Origin: Limnohabitans sp. Rim8
GTDB lineage: Bacteria; Pseudomonadota; Gammaproteobacteria; Burkholderiales; Burkholderiaceae_C
Reading direction: 5' to 3'
NCBI GenBank assembly: GCA_945901045.1
Contig: CAMDKK010000023.1
Span: 1-54,041 of the forward strand
Length of the DNA: 54,041 nucleotides
In this document: one piece after another, positions 25,740 to 34,868 of the stretch
How positions within the stretch are numbered: the first letter of the stretch is position 1
Layout: every line of letters starts with the position of its first letter
Program-made: the position numbers and the translations under genes
The notes under the pieces: generated by a model
Told to the model about the DNA's origin: nothing
What the model saw: the letters and a program-made list of their open reading frames with translations, nothing else
Databases searched by the model: none

Positions 25740-26495
25740 ATGAATTCATCTATCAAAGTAGCCATCGTCACTGGTGCCGGATCTGGCGTTGGGAAGGCTT
25801 CCGCTTTGGCCCTTCTCAAAGACGGTTGGCGTGTTGTATTGGCCGGTCGCCGTCAAGCGCCGCTGGACGAAGTGATTGCGGAGTCGGGTCAGTCCGATCA
25901 CGCCTTGGCTGTCGCTGCTGACGTTTCAGACGAAGCTTCTGTCAAAACATTATTCGACGCGACAGTTGAGAAGTTTGGTCGTATTGATTTGGTTTTCAAC
26001 AATGCGGGCGTCAATGCACCCGGCATCCCATTGGAAGACCTGACCCTGGCCCAATGGAAAAATGTGGTGGACATCAATCTGACCGGGATGTTCTTGTGCA
26101 TTCAGGCCGCCTTCCGAGTGATGAAGGACCAATCACCTCGTGGTGGCCGGATCATTAACAATGGCTCCATTTCAGCGACAACGCCTCGTCCTCATTCGAT
26201 TGCCTACACATCGACCAAGCATGGTGTTTCTGGCTTGACCAAGTCTGCATCCCTGGATGGCCGCAAGTACGACATTGCGGTGGGGCAGTTGGACATTGGC
26301 AACGCGGCTACGGACATGGCCATGCGCATGGCCAAAGGTGTCATTCAGGCCAATGGCGAAATTGCGGTGGAACCTTTAATGGACGTCAACATCGTGGGCC
26401 AATCTTTGGTGTACATGGCCAATTTGCCTTTGGAAGCGAACGTGATGTTTCACACCGTCATGGCAACCAAAATGCCTTTTGCAGGCAGAGGTTGA
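25740..26495 (+). CDS. SDR-family oxidoreductase
   Basis: Classical short-chain dehydrogenase of 251 residues with [19 protein letters not shown], the catalytic Ser in NNGSISAT and Y-x3-K as YTSTKHG. Basic residues GRR after strand 2 suggest NADP(H) preference (family rule). TAGTCAGGAGACTC-type sequence supplies a good ribosome-binding site 35 bases after rnr. The substrate is unknown. It resembles 3-oxoacyl-ACP-reductase-like SDRs but lacks further diagnostic features. Confidence 0.85.
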   Translation: MNSSIKVAIVTGAGSGVGKASALALLKDGWRVVLAGRRQAPLDEVIAESGQSDHALAVAADVSDEASVKTLFDATVEKFGRIDLVFNNAGVNAPGIPLEDLTLAQWKNVVDINLTGMFLCIQAAFRVMKDQSPRGGRIINNGSISATTPRPHSIAYTSTKHGVSGLTKSASLDGRKYDIAVGQLDIGNAATDMAMRMAKGVIQANGEIAVEPLMDVNIVGQSLVYMANLPLEANVMFHTVMATKMPFAGRG

Positions 26496-26499
26496 GATT

Positions 26500-28020
26500 T
26501 CAGTTCAGTTGATTTGCTAAACGGCTGGCGGTCAAGCGGCCCTGCGCCGGCCAAGCATCTGCTGCTTGGCCGTGTTCAAAAACAGCTTGAGAGGTGGCTT
26601 CAAAAGCTGACAAACCTTGTGCCAGTTTGGCGGCTGTCAATCCTGCCAAAACATCGCCTGTACCGGCTGCTGCCAGTTGGGCGTTGCCAGTAGGGTTGAT
26701 TCGGCTGATCTGACCTTGACAGGCGATGACTGTGCCCGAGCCTTTGAGAGCCACAGTGCAACCAAAAAAGGCCGCCAATTGGGCGGCACTTGCGACACGC
26801 TGAGACTGAATGTGAGCGGTGCTGCAGCCCAGTAATCGCGCGGCTTCAAGAGGGTGGGGCGTCAATACCGTTGGCATGGACCGCGCACTGCGACGTTGGA
26901 GTAGTTGTGCAAGCACTGTGTCCCTGGCAATGGCGTTGAGCGCATCGGCATCCAAAACCAAACTGCGGCTGCGCTGCAATACCTCGGTCAATACGCGAGC
27001 GACATTGAGGCCTCCACCGCAGCCACAAACAACCGTCAATTGCTTCAAATCCAAAGCCTCAAAATGGCGCTGCATCAACTCGGGATGAAGCAGCGCAATA
27101 TCTTGTAGTTGTGTATTTTTATCAGGCGCCAGCAGGCTGACCAACACACGACCCGCTCCACCATGCAATGCGGCCGATGCGGCCATCACTGCTGCGCCAG
27201 TCATGCCCATGCCACGACTGGAAACGGATTCGCCGCCCACAATGGCTACGTCGCCATAGCTGCCTTTATGGCTGTTGTGCTGACGCCGTATTCGGCTGGG
27301 TTGTGAGTTGAGTTCGCAATGCGCTTGAACGCTTGCCAGCACTGATTTTTCTGGGTCGTTTCGCGCTAAATCATCCAGCCACAATTGGCCAGATGCATCG
27401 CGACCTTGGGCCATGAAGGCACCGGGTTTGGCGGTCAGCAGCATCAATGTGTGATCAGCGCGAACCAGCGCGCCTGTTTCACCGTTTGCATATTGATGTG
27501 CTTGACCCGTGTCGGCATTCAATCCGGTGGGCATGTCGGCGGACAAAATAAGGGCCGAGCTCTTGTTCATGGCCTCGACCCATTGCGCCATTTTGCCGGT
27601 AACAACTCGGCTTGAACCCCAGCCCAACAGGCAGTCAATGGTCACATCCTGTGGGCCTAAATCGACGGGCGTCTCGCTGATTTGAATGCCCATGCCGAGT
27701 GCTTTGTTCATGGCTTCTTGGGCATCCACGGGCAGGCCTTGGCTTGGGGGCAAGTAAGACACAAGGACATTCACGCCTGCATTGTGCAAAAAACAGGCAG
27801 CTTCCCAGCCGTCGCCGCCATTGTTACCCGGCCCGCAGGCAATCCATACTTTTTGTGCATGCGGAGCAATGGCCATGGCCAGTTTCCCTATAGCGGCACC
27901 CGCTCTGTGCATCAAGGTGTGCGCAGGCAATTGACTGGCCAAGCGTTGCTCGACAAGTCGAGTACCTGCTATGTCAAACAGCGTCCAGGCTTGGGCAGTG
28001 TCAAGGCGTTGCAGGTTCAT
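26500..28020 (-). CDS. nnr: Bifunctional NAD(P)H-hydrate epimerase / ADP-dependent dehydratase
   Basis: Metabolite-repair enzyme of 506 residues that restores hydrated NADH/NADPH. The N-terminal YjeF_N epimerase domain has ACGPGNNGGDGWEAA and a later ADMPTGLNADTG. The C-terminal ribokinase-like dehydratase domain has SHKGSYGDVAIVGG, DADALNAIA, LTPHPLEAARLLG and the nucleotide motif AGTGDVLAGLTA. Its start overlaps the amidase stop by four bases, so the two are co-translated. It is convergent with the SDR gene. Confidence 0.94.
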   Translation of the reverse strand: MNLQRLDTAQAWTLFDIAGTRLVEQRLASQLPAHTLMHRAGAAIGKLAMAIAPHAQKVWIACGPGNNGGDGWEAACFLHNAGVNVLVSYLPPSQGLPVDAQEAMNKALGMGIQISETPVDLGPQDVTIDCLLGWGSSRVVTGKMAQWVEAMNKSSALILSADMPTGLNADTGQAHQYANGETGALVRADHTLMLLTAKPGAFMAQGRDASGQLWLDDLARNDPEKSVLASVQAHCELNSQPSRIRRQHNSHKGSYGDVAIVGGESVSSRGMGMTGAAVMAASAALHGGAGRVLVSLLAPDKNTQLQDIALLHPELMQRHFEALDLKQLTVVCGCGGGLNVARVLTEVLQRSRSLVLDADALNAIARDTVLAQLLQRRSARSMPTVLTPHPLEAARLLGCSTAHIQSQRVASAAQLAAFFGCTVALKGSGTVIACQGQISRINPTGNAQLAAAGTGDVLAGLTAAKLAQGLSAFEATSQAVFEHGQAADAWPAQGRLTASRLANQLN

Positions 28021-29399
28021 GCATTCAATTTCAACTGCTGTTCAATGGCCAAAGAAACATTGAGCACCACATCATCGGCCATTGGGCCCTGCCAGACCAT
28101 CAAGCTCACAGGGAGTTCGCCCACTTGGTGGCAAGGAAGTGAAAGGGCGCAGCCGTCAAGCATGTTGACCACACTGGTATTGCGCAACAACAAGCCGTTG
28201 GCTTTGAAAAATGCTTCATCCCGCGCTGCGCCGGGCGCCATGCTCGCGATAGTCGGTGAGGTGATGGGCACCGTGGGCGACAGCATTGCGTCATAGCCCT
28301 GCATGGCTTGATGCATTCGATGGATCCAAGCTGCCCGAGCTTGTTGAAGTTCCAAGTACTCGAAGGCTTTCATGTTCGCGCCGCGTTCAATTCGCATTGC
28401 AACGCGCGGATCGTAATCAGCGGCGCTTTTTGCCAGCCCATGGCGGTGCCAGGTAAAGCTCTCTGCTGCACTGAAACCGCCTGTGGACAGCAAGACGGAC
28501 AGATCGTTGATTTCCGGCAATTTGATTTCGGTTAACCGAGCGCCCGCGAGTGTCAACAGTCGCAGACTGCGCTCCCAAGCGTGCCGAACAGAATCTGACA
28601 AGTCGTCCAACATCAAGGTGGTAGGGACCGCAATTCTGTAGTCAGACAATCCTAATTTGAACAAGGGCACCTTGCGATGGGCAAGAATCTCGTGAGCCAA
28701 TATGCCATCCCTGACGCTGCGGGTCATGGCGCAGATGGTGTCCATGGTGGTCGATAAGGGAACGGCACCTTGCGTTGAAACACGTCTGGCCGTGTTTTTA
28801 AAACCCACAATGCCATTCAGCGCCGCAGGAATGCGAATGGACCCGCCAGTGTCTGAGCCCAAACCGATGAATGCGGCTCCCGTGGCCACCGAGACAGCAG
28901 CACCTGAAGACGATCCCCCTGGCACCAAGGGTTCAAAATGACCAGCGCTTGAAGCTGTGGGCAACCCCGCAAATTGATTGGACACCGCATCCCAGGCGGC
29001 AGGCGTACCGTAATGGGGGTTGATGCCAACACCTGAGAAAGCGAACTCCACCATATTGGTTCGGCCAATAAGCGTTCCCCCTGCGGCGCGCATGCTTGCA
29101 ACAGCAGGACAATCTTCAACGGCGGCAGGATTGTTTTTCAAAACAATGGATCCCGCCGAGGTGGTTTCACCTCGCACATCAAACAGATCCTTGGCAGAAA
29201 ACGGCAGTCCAGCCAGCGCGCCTTGCACCATGTTGGTGCTTTTTAAGGCGGTGTGTACCTCGGCATGAAGCGATAAGAAGACATGTTCGCAAGCCGGACT
29301 CTGTGCCATTTCAAGGCAGGTTTGCAGGACCTCTTGTTTTGTTGTGAGGCCGCAAGCCAGCGCTTGCAACGTGGAGATCAGGTCCGTTTGAGTGTTCAT
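28017..29399 (-). CDS. Amidase-signature-family amidase
   Basis: A 460-residue amidase. The Ser-cisSer-Lys triad is visible: Lys in LPFSAKDLFDV, cis-Ser in GGSSSGAAVSVATG and nucleophile Ser in GSDTGGSIRIPA. It lacks the GatA context (no gatB/gatC), so it is a free amidase of unknown substrate rather than the amidotransferase subunit. The start at 29399 has GGAAAC as ribosome-binding site. A longer frame to 29462 runs into the rpsB promoter. It is the first gene of a pair with nnr. Confidence 0.87.
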   Translation of the reverse strand: MNTQTDLISTLQALACGLTTKQEVLQTCLEMAQSPACEHVFLSLHAEVHTALKSTNMVQGALAGLPFSAKDLFDVRGETTSAGSIVLKNNPAAVEDCPAVASMRAAGGTLIGRTNMVEFAFSGVGINPHYGTPAAWDAVSNQFAGLPTASSAGHFEPLVPGGSSSGAAVSVATGAAFIGLGSDTGGSIRIPAALNGIVGFKNTARRVSTQGAVPLSTTMDTICAMTRSVRDGILAHEILAHRKVPLFKLGLSDYRIAVPTTLMLDDLSDSVRHAWERSLRLLTLAGARLTEIKLPEINDLSVLLSTGGFSAAESFTWHRHGLAKSAADYDPRVAMRIERGANMKAFEYLELQQARAAWIHRMHQAMQGYDAMLSPTVPITSPTIASMAPGAARDEAFFKANGLLLRNTSVVNMLDGCALSLPCHQVGELPVSLMVWQGPMADDVVLNVSLAIEQQLKLNA

Positions 29400-29435
29400 G
29401 TTGTTTCCAGAGTAAGTGCGTCTTGGACAGGGTGC

Positions 29436-29441
29436 TATAAT
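29436..29441 (+). promoter_or_regulatory. Extended -10 promoter of rpsB
   Basis: TATAAT preceded by TGC (TG-n-TATAAT, an extended -10) lies about 150 bases before the rpsB ATG. The -35 is weak. The long leader 29448-29592 could hold S2-responsive control, as reported for rpsB leaders in other bacteria, but no fold is proven here. Confidence 0.65.
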
Positions 29442-29592
29442 CGACTGGCTAAACAGATGCAAGTCGGCAATAGTGCTTACGGGCTTTTGTTCAGTGAATC
29501 AATCGCAAACCGGCCCCTTGAAGGTGTTGCCCGTCATTTTCATGGTGGGTGATCAGTGGGCTGAATTTAAGACCTAACCTTTGGAGTTTATT

Positions 29593-30348
29593 ATGTCCGT
29601 TACTATGCGCGAAATGCTGGAAGCCGGTGTCCACTTTGGTCACCAAACCCGCTTCTGGAACCCCAAGATGGCCCCTTTCATCTTTGGTCATCGCAACAAA
29701 ATTCACATTATCAACCTGGAAAAATCTCTGCCGATGTTTCAGGAGGCCACCAAGTTCGTCAAGCAGTTGGCTTCAAACCGTGGCAATATTTTGATGGTCG
29801 GCACCAAGCGTCAAGCGCGTGAAGTCGTGGCCGCAGAAGCCGCTCGCGCTGGCGTGCCTTTTGTCGACCAACGTTGGTTGGGCGGCATGTTAACCAACTT
29901 CAAGACCGTTAAGACTTCGATCAAACGTCTGAAGGACATGAAGGCTCAGCAAGAAGTGGGTCTCGAAACATTGAGCAAAAAAGAACAGCTGATGTTCAAA
30001 CGCGAGATGGAAAAGCTTGAAAAAGACATCGGTGGCATCCAGGACATGCCTGCTTTGCCCGACGCCATCTTTGTGATCGACGTGGGTTACCACAAAATTG
30101 CGATTTCGGAAGCTAAAAAACTGGGCATTCCATTGATCGGTGTGGTGGATACCAACCACTCACCAGAAGGCATTGACTACGTGATTCCAGGCAACGACGA
30201 CTCGGCCAAGGCTGTGGCTTTGTATGCCCGTGGTATTGCTGACGCGATCATTGATGGCCGCTCCAATGCGGTCAACGACGTGCTCAAGGCCGTGGCTGCG
30301 TCTGAAGGCGAAGACGAATTTGTGGAAGTTCAGGAAGCGTCTGCTTAA
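29593..30348 (+). CDS. rpsB: 30S ribosomal protein S2
   Basis: Ribosomal protein of 251 residues. [22 protein letters not shown] is the S2 N-terminus, with [30 protein letters not shown] and the C-terminal [16 protein letters not shown] also typical. GGAG precedes the ATG at 29593. It is first in a cluster with tsf, pyrH and frr, the near-universal bacterial arrangement. Confidence 0.98.
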   Translation: MSVTMREMLEAGVHFGHQTRFWNPKMAPFIFGHRNKIHIINLEKSLPMFQEATKFVKQLASNRGNILMVGTKRQAREVVAAEAARAGVPFVDQRWLGGMLTNFKTVKTSIKRLKDMKAQQEVGLETLSKKEQLMFKREMEKLEKDIGGIQDMPALPDAIFVIDVGYHKIAISEAKKLGIPLIGVVDTNHSPEGIDYVIPGNDDSAKAVALYARGIADAIIDGRSNAVNDVLKAVAASEGEDEFVEVQEASA

Positions 30349-30367
30349 GGCCTCTTGTGACTTGATG

Positions 30368-30394
30368 AAAGGGGCTTTGTTGCCCCTTTTTTTT
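30368..30394 (+). terminator. Terminator/attenuator between rpsB and tsf
   Basis: GGGGC-TTTGTT-GCCCC, extendable with A/T pairs, followed by eight T. It likely reduces tsf expression relative to rpsB or ends an rpsB-only transcript. Confidence 0.85.
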
Positions 30395-30427
30395 AATCTG
30401 ACTTTGAATTGAATACGGAGAATCAAC

Positions 30428-31324
30428 ATGGTAACAATTACAGCAAGTATGGTCGCTGAGCTGCGTGCAAAAACAGACGCGCCCATGATGGAGTGCAAAA
30501 AAGCTTTGACTGAAGCCGAAGGCGACATGGTCAAAGCCGAAGAGTTGCTCCGCGTCAAATTGGGCACAAAGGCAGGCAAAGCCGCTTCCCGCGTGACCGC
30601 TGAAGGCGTGGTGACCAGTTTCGTCAATGGCAACACGGGTGCCATGATTGAAGTCAACTGCGAAACCGACTTTGTGACCAAAAACGACAGCTTTTTGGCT
30701 CTGGCGCAAGCCGCCGCCAAGTTGGTGGCAGAGCACAATCCGGCCGATGTGGCTGCGTTGGGTGAATTGCCATACAGCCAAGACAGTTTTGGCCCCACCT
30801 TGGAAGAAGTTCGCAAGGGCCTGATCGGCAAGATCGGCGAGAACATGAGCTTTCGCAGGTTCAAGCGAATTTCTGGCACCTCAAAAGTGGCCACTTATTT
30901 GCATGGCACACGCATTGGGGTATTGGTGGAATATGACGGTGAGGACGTTGCCGCCAAAGACGTCGCAATGCATGTGGCTGCAATGAAGCCGGTTTCATTG
31001 AGCAGCGCCGAAGTGCCTGCTGATTTGATCGAAAAAGAGCGCTCTGTGGCTACAGCCAAGGCGGCCGAGTCAGGTAAGCCCGCTGAAATCGCTGTCAAGA
31101 TGATTGAAGGTTCTGTGCAAAAGTACCTCAAAGAGGTGTCCTTGTACAACCAGGCTTTCGTCAAGAACGACAAGCAAACTGTTGAGCAAATGCTCAAATC
31201 CACAAACACTTCACTCAAGGGCTTCACTCTGTTTGTTGTGGGCGAAGGCATTGAAAAGCGAGTGGATGACTTCGCTGCTGAAGTGGCTGCGCAAGTGGCT
31301 GCTGCACAAGGCGCTGCAGCCTGA
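30428..31324 (+). CDS. tsf: Elongation factor Ts
   Basis: Guanine-nucleotide exchange factor for EF-Tu, 298 residues. The UBA-like N-terminus ends [20 protein letters not shown], and the EF-Tu contact motif TDFVTKND is present ([11 protein letters not shown]). The C-terminal coiled coil ([18 protein letters not shown]) follows. Spacing to pyrH is 63 bases. Typical length for betaproteobacteria. Confidence 0.98.
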   Translation: MVTITASMVAELRAKTDAPMMECKKALTEAEGDMVKAEELLRVKLGTKAGKAASRVTAEGVVTSFVNGNTGAMIEVNCETDFVTKNDSFLALAQAAAKLVAEHNPADVAALGELPYSQDSFGPTLEEVRKGLIGKIGENMSFRRFKRISGTSKVATYLHGTRIGVLVEYDGEDVAAKDVAMHVAAMKPVSLSSAEVPADLIEKERSVATAKAAESGKPAEIAVKMIEGSVQKYLKEVSLYNQAFVKNDKQTVEQMLKSTNTSLKGFTLFVVGEGIEKRVDDFAAEVAAQVAAAQGAAA

Positions 31325-31387
31325 TTTTCAGGTCTGCTTCTGTTCTGATTCCTATCCTGTTCATCTCGTCTACTCAAGGAGCTTTTC

Positions 31388-32110
31388 ATGACCCTCGCCA
31401 AGCCAGCCCATAAGCGTATTTTGCTCAAGCTGTCAGGCGAAGCCTTGATGGGGGATGACCAGTTCGGTATCAACCGTGCCACCATTGTGCGCATTGTCGA
31501 TGAGATTGCAGAAGTGATCCGCTTGGGGGTTGAAGTGGCGATCGTGATCGGCGGGGGTAATATTTTTCGTGGTGTGGCTGGAGGGTCGGTCGGTATGGAT
31601 CGCGCTACAGCCGACTACATGGGAATGCTGGCCACTGTGATGAACGCTTTGGCTTTGGCCGATGCCATGAACAAGGCTGGCTTGACAGCGCGCGTGATGT
31701 CAGCCATCGGTATTGACCAAGTGGTGGAGCCCTACGTTCGTCCCAAAGCATTGCAGTACCTTGAAGAGGGCAAAGTTGTGGTGTTTGCCGCAGGAACTGG
31801 CAATCCGTTTTTCACCACGGATACGGCGGCCGCTTTGCGTGGCGCCGAAATCGGTGCGGAATTGGTGTTGAAAGCAACCAAGGTAGACGGTGTGTATACC
31901 GCTGATCCGAAAAAAGACCCCACCGCCACGCGGTACGACAAAATCAGTTTTGACGAAGCTATTTCGCAAAATTTGGGCATCATGGACGCCACTGCGTTTG
32001 CATTATGCCGTGATCAAAAACTACCGATCAAGGTGTTTTCCATCTTCAAAAATGGCGCACTCAAGCGTGTGGTGATGGGTGAAGATGAAGGCACTTTGGT
32101 CTACGCCTGA
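31388..32110 (+). CDS. pyrH: Uridylate kinase
   Basis: UMP kinase of the amino-acid-kinase fold, 240 residues; phosphorylates UMP in pyrimidine synthesis. [13 protein letters not shown] and [10 protein letters not shown] bind nucleotide, [19 protein letters not shown] follows, and [13 protein letters not shown] and [13 protein letters not shown] are family signatures. AAGGAGC provides the ribosome-binding site. Confidence 0.98.
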   Translation: MTLAKPAHKRILLKLSGEALMGDDQFGINRATIVRIVDEIAEVIRLGVEVAIVIGGGNIFRGVAGGSVGMDRATADYMGMLATVMNALALADAMNKAGLTARVMSAIGIDQVVEPYVRPKALQYLEEGKVVVFAAGTGNPFFTTDTAAALRGAEIGAELVLKATKVDGVYTADPKKDPTATRYDKISFDEAISQNLGIMDATAFALCRDQKLPIKVFSIFKNGALKRVVMGEDEGTLVYA

Positions 32111-32136
32111 ATGATTGACTTGCGCTGGAGAAATTC

Positions 32137-32697
32137 ATGACTATTGCAGAAATCAAACAAACCACTGAAGGCAAGATGGACCAGTCCATTTCAGCATTCA
32201 AAAATAATCTGACCAAAATTCGCACAGGTCGCGCTAACCCGGCCTTGCTTGACTCCGTGTTGGTGGAGTACTACGGCTCGAGTGTTCCCTTGTCGCAAGT
32301 GGCCAATGTGGCACTGATCGATTCCCGAACCATCAGCGTGCAGCCGTGGGAAAAAGGGATGAGCGCAAAAATTGAAAAAGCCATTCGTGAAAGCGATTTG
32401 GGTTTGAACCCGGCGTCTATGGGCGATTTGATTCGCGTTCCCATGCCTGCGATGAGTGAGGAGCGTCGCAAAGAAATGACCAAATTGGTCCGCAATGAAG
32501 GCGAAAATGCAAAAATCGCAGTCCGTAATTTGCGACGCGACGCGAACGAGTCCGTCAAAAAACTGGTGAAAGATAAACTCGCATCCGAGGATGATCAAAA
32601 ACGTGCAGAAACTGATGTGCAAAAAGTCACAGACAAGCACATTGCCGAGATCGACCAACTGGTTGCCGGCAAAGAACAAGAAATCATGGCGGTGTGA
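32137..32697 (+). CDS. frr: Ribosome recycling factor
   Basis: A 186-residue factor that splits post-termination ribosomes with EF-G. Conserved segments are [33 protein letters not shown] and [22 protein letters not shown] precedes the ATG. It is normally followed by uppS, but here by a 103-base non-coding gap and cdsA. Confidence 0.98.
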   Translation: MTIAEIKQTTEGKMDQSISAFKNNLTKIRTGRANPALLDSVLVEYYGSSVPLSQVANVALIDSRTISVQPWEKGMSAKIEKAIRESDLGLNPASMGDLIRVPMPAMSEERRKEMTKLVRNEGENAKIAVRNLRRDANESVKKLVKDKLASEDDQKRAETDVQKVTDKHIAEIDQLVAGKEQEIMAV

Positions 32698-32800
32698 TCC
32701 GTGAATTCACCTCGCCTTTACGCCTGGGGTCATTTTTGAAGCCGGCTGGGTGATTTGCAGTTGAATCATTCACCTCAACACCCCCTCTAAGAAAGACCCG
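32698..32800. other. Gap between frr and cdsA where uppS is usually found
   Basis: A 103-base sequence read in all three plus frames shows no undecaprenyl-diphosphate-synthase motif (no MDGNGRWA-type segment). It contains the 10-base palindrome GTGAATTCAC (32700-32709). Nothing else was recognised. Confidence 0.7.
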
Positions 32801-33652
32801 ATGCTCAAGCAGAGACTCATCACGGCATTGGTTTTGTTGGCATTGCTGTTGCCCGCTTTGTTTGCGTCAAGTCCAGATCCTTTTGCCGCTCTGACCTTGA
32901 TCCTGATTGCTGCTGGCGCTTGGGAGTGGGGGCGTATGAACGGTTGCGCGCGCCTTGCTTCATGGGGCACAGGTGCTTTGGCTTTGCTGATTTGCACTCT
33001 CTTTTGGCAGACAAACTGGATAGAGCAGACAAGTGCTTTTGTCTGGCTTTTCGTGGGTTCGGCCTGGGTTTTGATAGGTGCGTGGATGCTGTTACGCGGC
33101 GTGGCAGCTTGGTCGCGGTGGCCCTTCTTCCTGCGCTGGTCGCTGGGACTTATGGCCTTGTGCTTTGCCTGGTTAGCTCTCGCGCAGGCCCGTTGGACGG
33201 GGCCAAATTTTTTGCTGTCTATTTTGGTTTTGGTGTGGGCTGCAGACGTGTTTGCCTATTTCGCTGGTCGAGCCCTGGGGGGCCGCTGGAGCCACTCTAA
33301 ATTGGCCGCCTCTATCAGCCCCGGTAAGACCTGGGAAGGCGTTTGGGGAGGTATGGCGGGGGTGTTGTTGGTTTCTTTGTGTTGGATTCAAGCGGATCAG
33401 TACTTTGAATTTTCTGATCCGAGTTTTCATACCCGTTTGTGGCGCCAAGGCTGGTGGTTTTGGTTGGCTGCTTTGGTTTTCATGACGTGCATGAGTGTCG
33501 TAGGTGATTTGGTGGAGTCTTTGATCAAAAGAAGTGCAGGCGTGAAAGACAGCTCTGGATTGCTGCCGGGTCACGGTGGGGTATTGGACCGCGTGGATGC
33601 TTTGCTGCCTACCTTGCCCTTGGCCATGATGATCATGACGTGGTCCTCGTAA
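32801..33652 (+). CDS. cdsA: Phosphatidate cytidylyltransferase
   Basis: Polytopic inner-membrane enzyme of 283 residues that makes CDP-diacylglycerol, precursor of all phospholipids. About eight hydrophobic segments are seen. The C-terminal signature is SLIKRSAGVKDSSGLLPGHG with GVLDRVD following. AAGAAAG is a weak ribosome-binding site. It is 24 bases before dxr and probably co-transcribed. Confidence 0.96.
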   Translation: MLKQRLITALVLLALLLPALFASSPDPFAALTLILIAAGAWEWGRMNGCARLASWGTGALALLICTLFWQTNWIEQTSAFVWLFVGSAWVLIGAWMLLRGVAAWSRWPFFLRWSLGLMALCFAWLALAQARWTGPNFLLSILVLVWAADVFAYFAGRALGGRWSHSKLAASISPGKTWEGVWGGMAGVLLVSLCWIQADQYFEFSDPSFHTRLWRQGWWFWLAALVFMTCMSVVGDLVESLIKRSAGVKDSSGLLPGHGGVLDRVDALLPTLPLAMMIMTWSS

Positions 33653-33676
33653 ACTGGGTGTTATTTAGGAATACCT

Positions 33677-34867
33677 ATGCAACAACAAATTACCGTTTTA
33701 GGTTCGACGGGCTCCATTGGTGGCAATACGCTCGATGTGATTTCCCGGCATCCAGATCGGTTCAAGGTGTTTGCACTGAGTGCGTCCACGCAAGTTGATC
33801 TGTTGCTTTCGCAGTGCATTCAGTTTTCCCCTGAATTTGCCGTGATGGCTCAAGAGGATGCGGGTCGGCGTTTGGCAGAAAGAGTCAAGGCGCAAGGTTT
33901 GAATGTCAAGGTCATGTGGGGCGCTGAGGCTTTGGTGGAAATTTCATCGCACCCCCAAGTCGATTCGGTGATGGCCGCCATTGTTGGGGCCGCCGGTTTA
34001 GCGCCGTGCCTTGCAGCGGCGCATGCCGGTAAGCGACTTTTGCTGGCCAATAAAGAGGCCTTGGTCGTTGGTGGAGATGTTTTTTTGTCGGCCGTCAAAC
34101 AAGGCGGTGCAACGCTGCTGCCCATCGACAGTGAGCATTCAGCGATATTTCAGTCTTTGCCTGAGGACCCTGCCACTTGGTCAGAGCGGATAGACAAAAT
34201 TATTTTGACTGCCTCGGGAGGCCCGTTTCGTTCACGGCCGGTCGAAACCTTGCGTGATGTCACGCCAGAGCAAGCTTGCGCCCACCCGAATTGGGTGATG
34301 GGACGAAAAATATCCGTGGACTCCGCCACGATGATGAACAAGGCTTTGGAAGTGATCGAGGCACGGTATTTGTTTGGGGTTCAATCCCAGCAAATTGAGG
34401 TAGTGATTCATCCTCAGAGCGTCATCCATTCGATGGTTCAGTACAAAGACGCCTCTGTGGTGGCACAAATGGGCACACCGGATATGCGTGTGCCTATCGC
34501 CTACGGTTTGAGCTGGCCTGAGCGGGTTGTGTCTGGTGCATCAGCGCTGGATTTTCGAGAACTGGCACCGATGACTTTCGAGTCGCTGCACGGGCATGAC
34601 CATGGTTTGCGTTTTCCAGGTTTGAAGTTGGCTTGGGAGTCGTTGGATGCCCGTTTTGGGACATGCGCTGTTTTGAATGCGGCCAATGAGATTGCCGTGG
34701 CTGCATTTTTAGCGGGACAGATTCGATTCGATCAGATTCATGCTGTGAACCAGGCCACTTTGGCCGCGGCTTCCTTCACCGCTCCTGAGTCTTTAGAGGC
34801 CTTGTTAGCCCTTGACCTCGAAAGTCGAGCGCATGCATTGGCCCAGGTTCGTCAATTTCAGACCTGA
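33677..34867 (+). CDS. dxr: 1-deoxy-D-xylulose 5-phosphate reductoisomerase
   Basis: Second MEP-pathway enzyme, 396 residues, NADPH-dependent. The nucleotide motif is LGSTGSIGGNTLDV, LLANKEALVVGGD and LPIDSEHSAIFQ carry substrate and metal residues, and NWVMGRKISVDSATMMNKALE is the mobile loop signature. It is separated from rseP by a single base. Confidence 0.98.
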   Translation: MQQQITVLGSTGSIGGNTLDVISRHPDRFKVFALSASTQVDLLLSQCIQFSPEFAVMAQEDAGRRLAERVKAQGLNVKVMWGAEALVEISSHPQVDSVMAAIVGAAGLAPCLAAAHAGKRLLLANKEALVVGGDVFLSAVKQGGATLLPIDSEHSAIFQSLPEDPATWSERIDKIILTASGGPFRSRPVETLRDVTPEQACAHPNWVMGRKISVDSATMMNKALEVIEARYLFGVQSQQIEVVIHPQSVIHSMVQYKDASVVAQMGTPDMRVPIAYGLSWPERVVSGASALDFRELAPMTFESLHGHDHGLRFPGLKLAWESLDARFGTCAVLNAANEIAVAAFLAGQIRFDQIHAVNQATLAAASFTAPESLEALLALDLESRAHALAQVRQFQT

Positions 34868-34868
34868 G

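Noticed and set aside
32698-32800. Truncated uppS remnant between frr and cdsA
   Set aside because: None of the plus-strand frames shows any UppS motif. The gap is too short for the gene.
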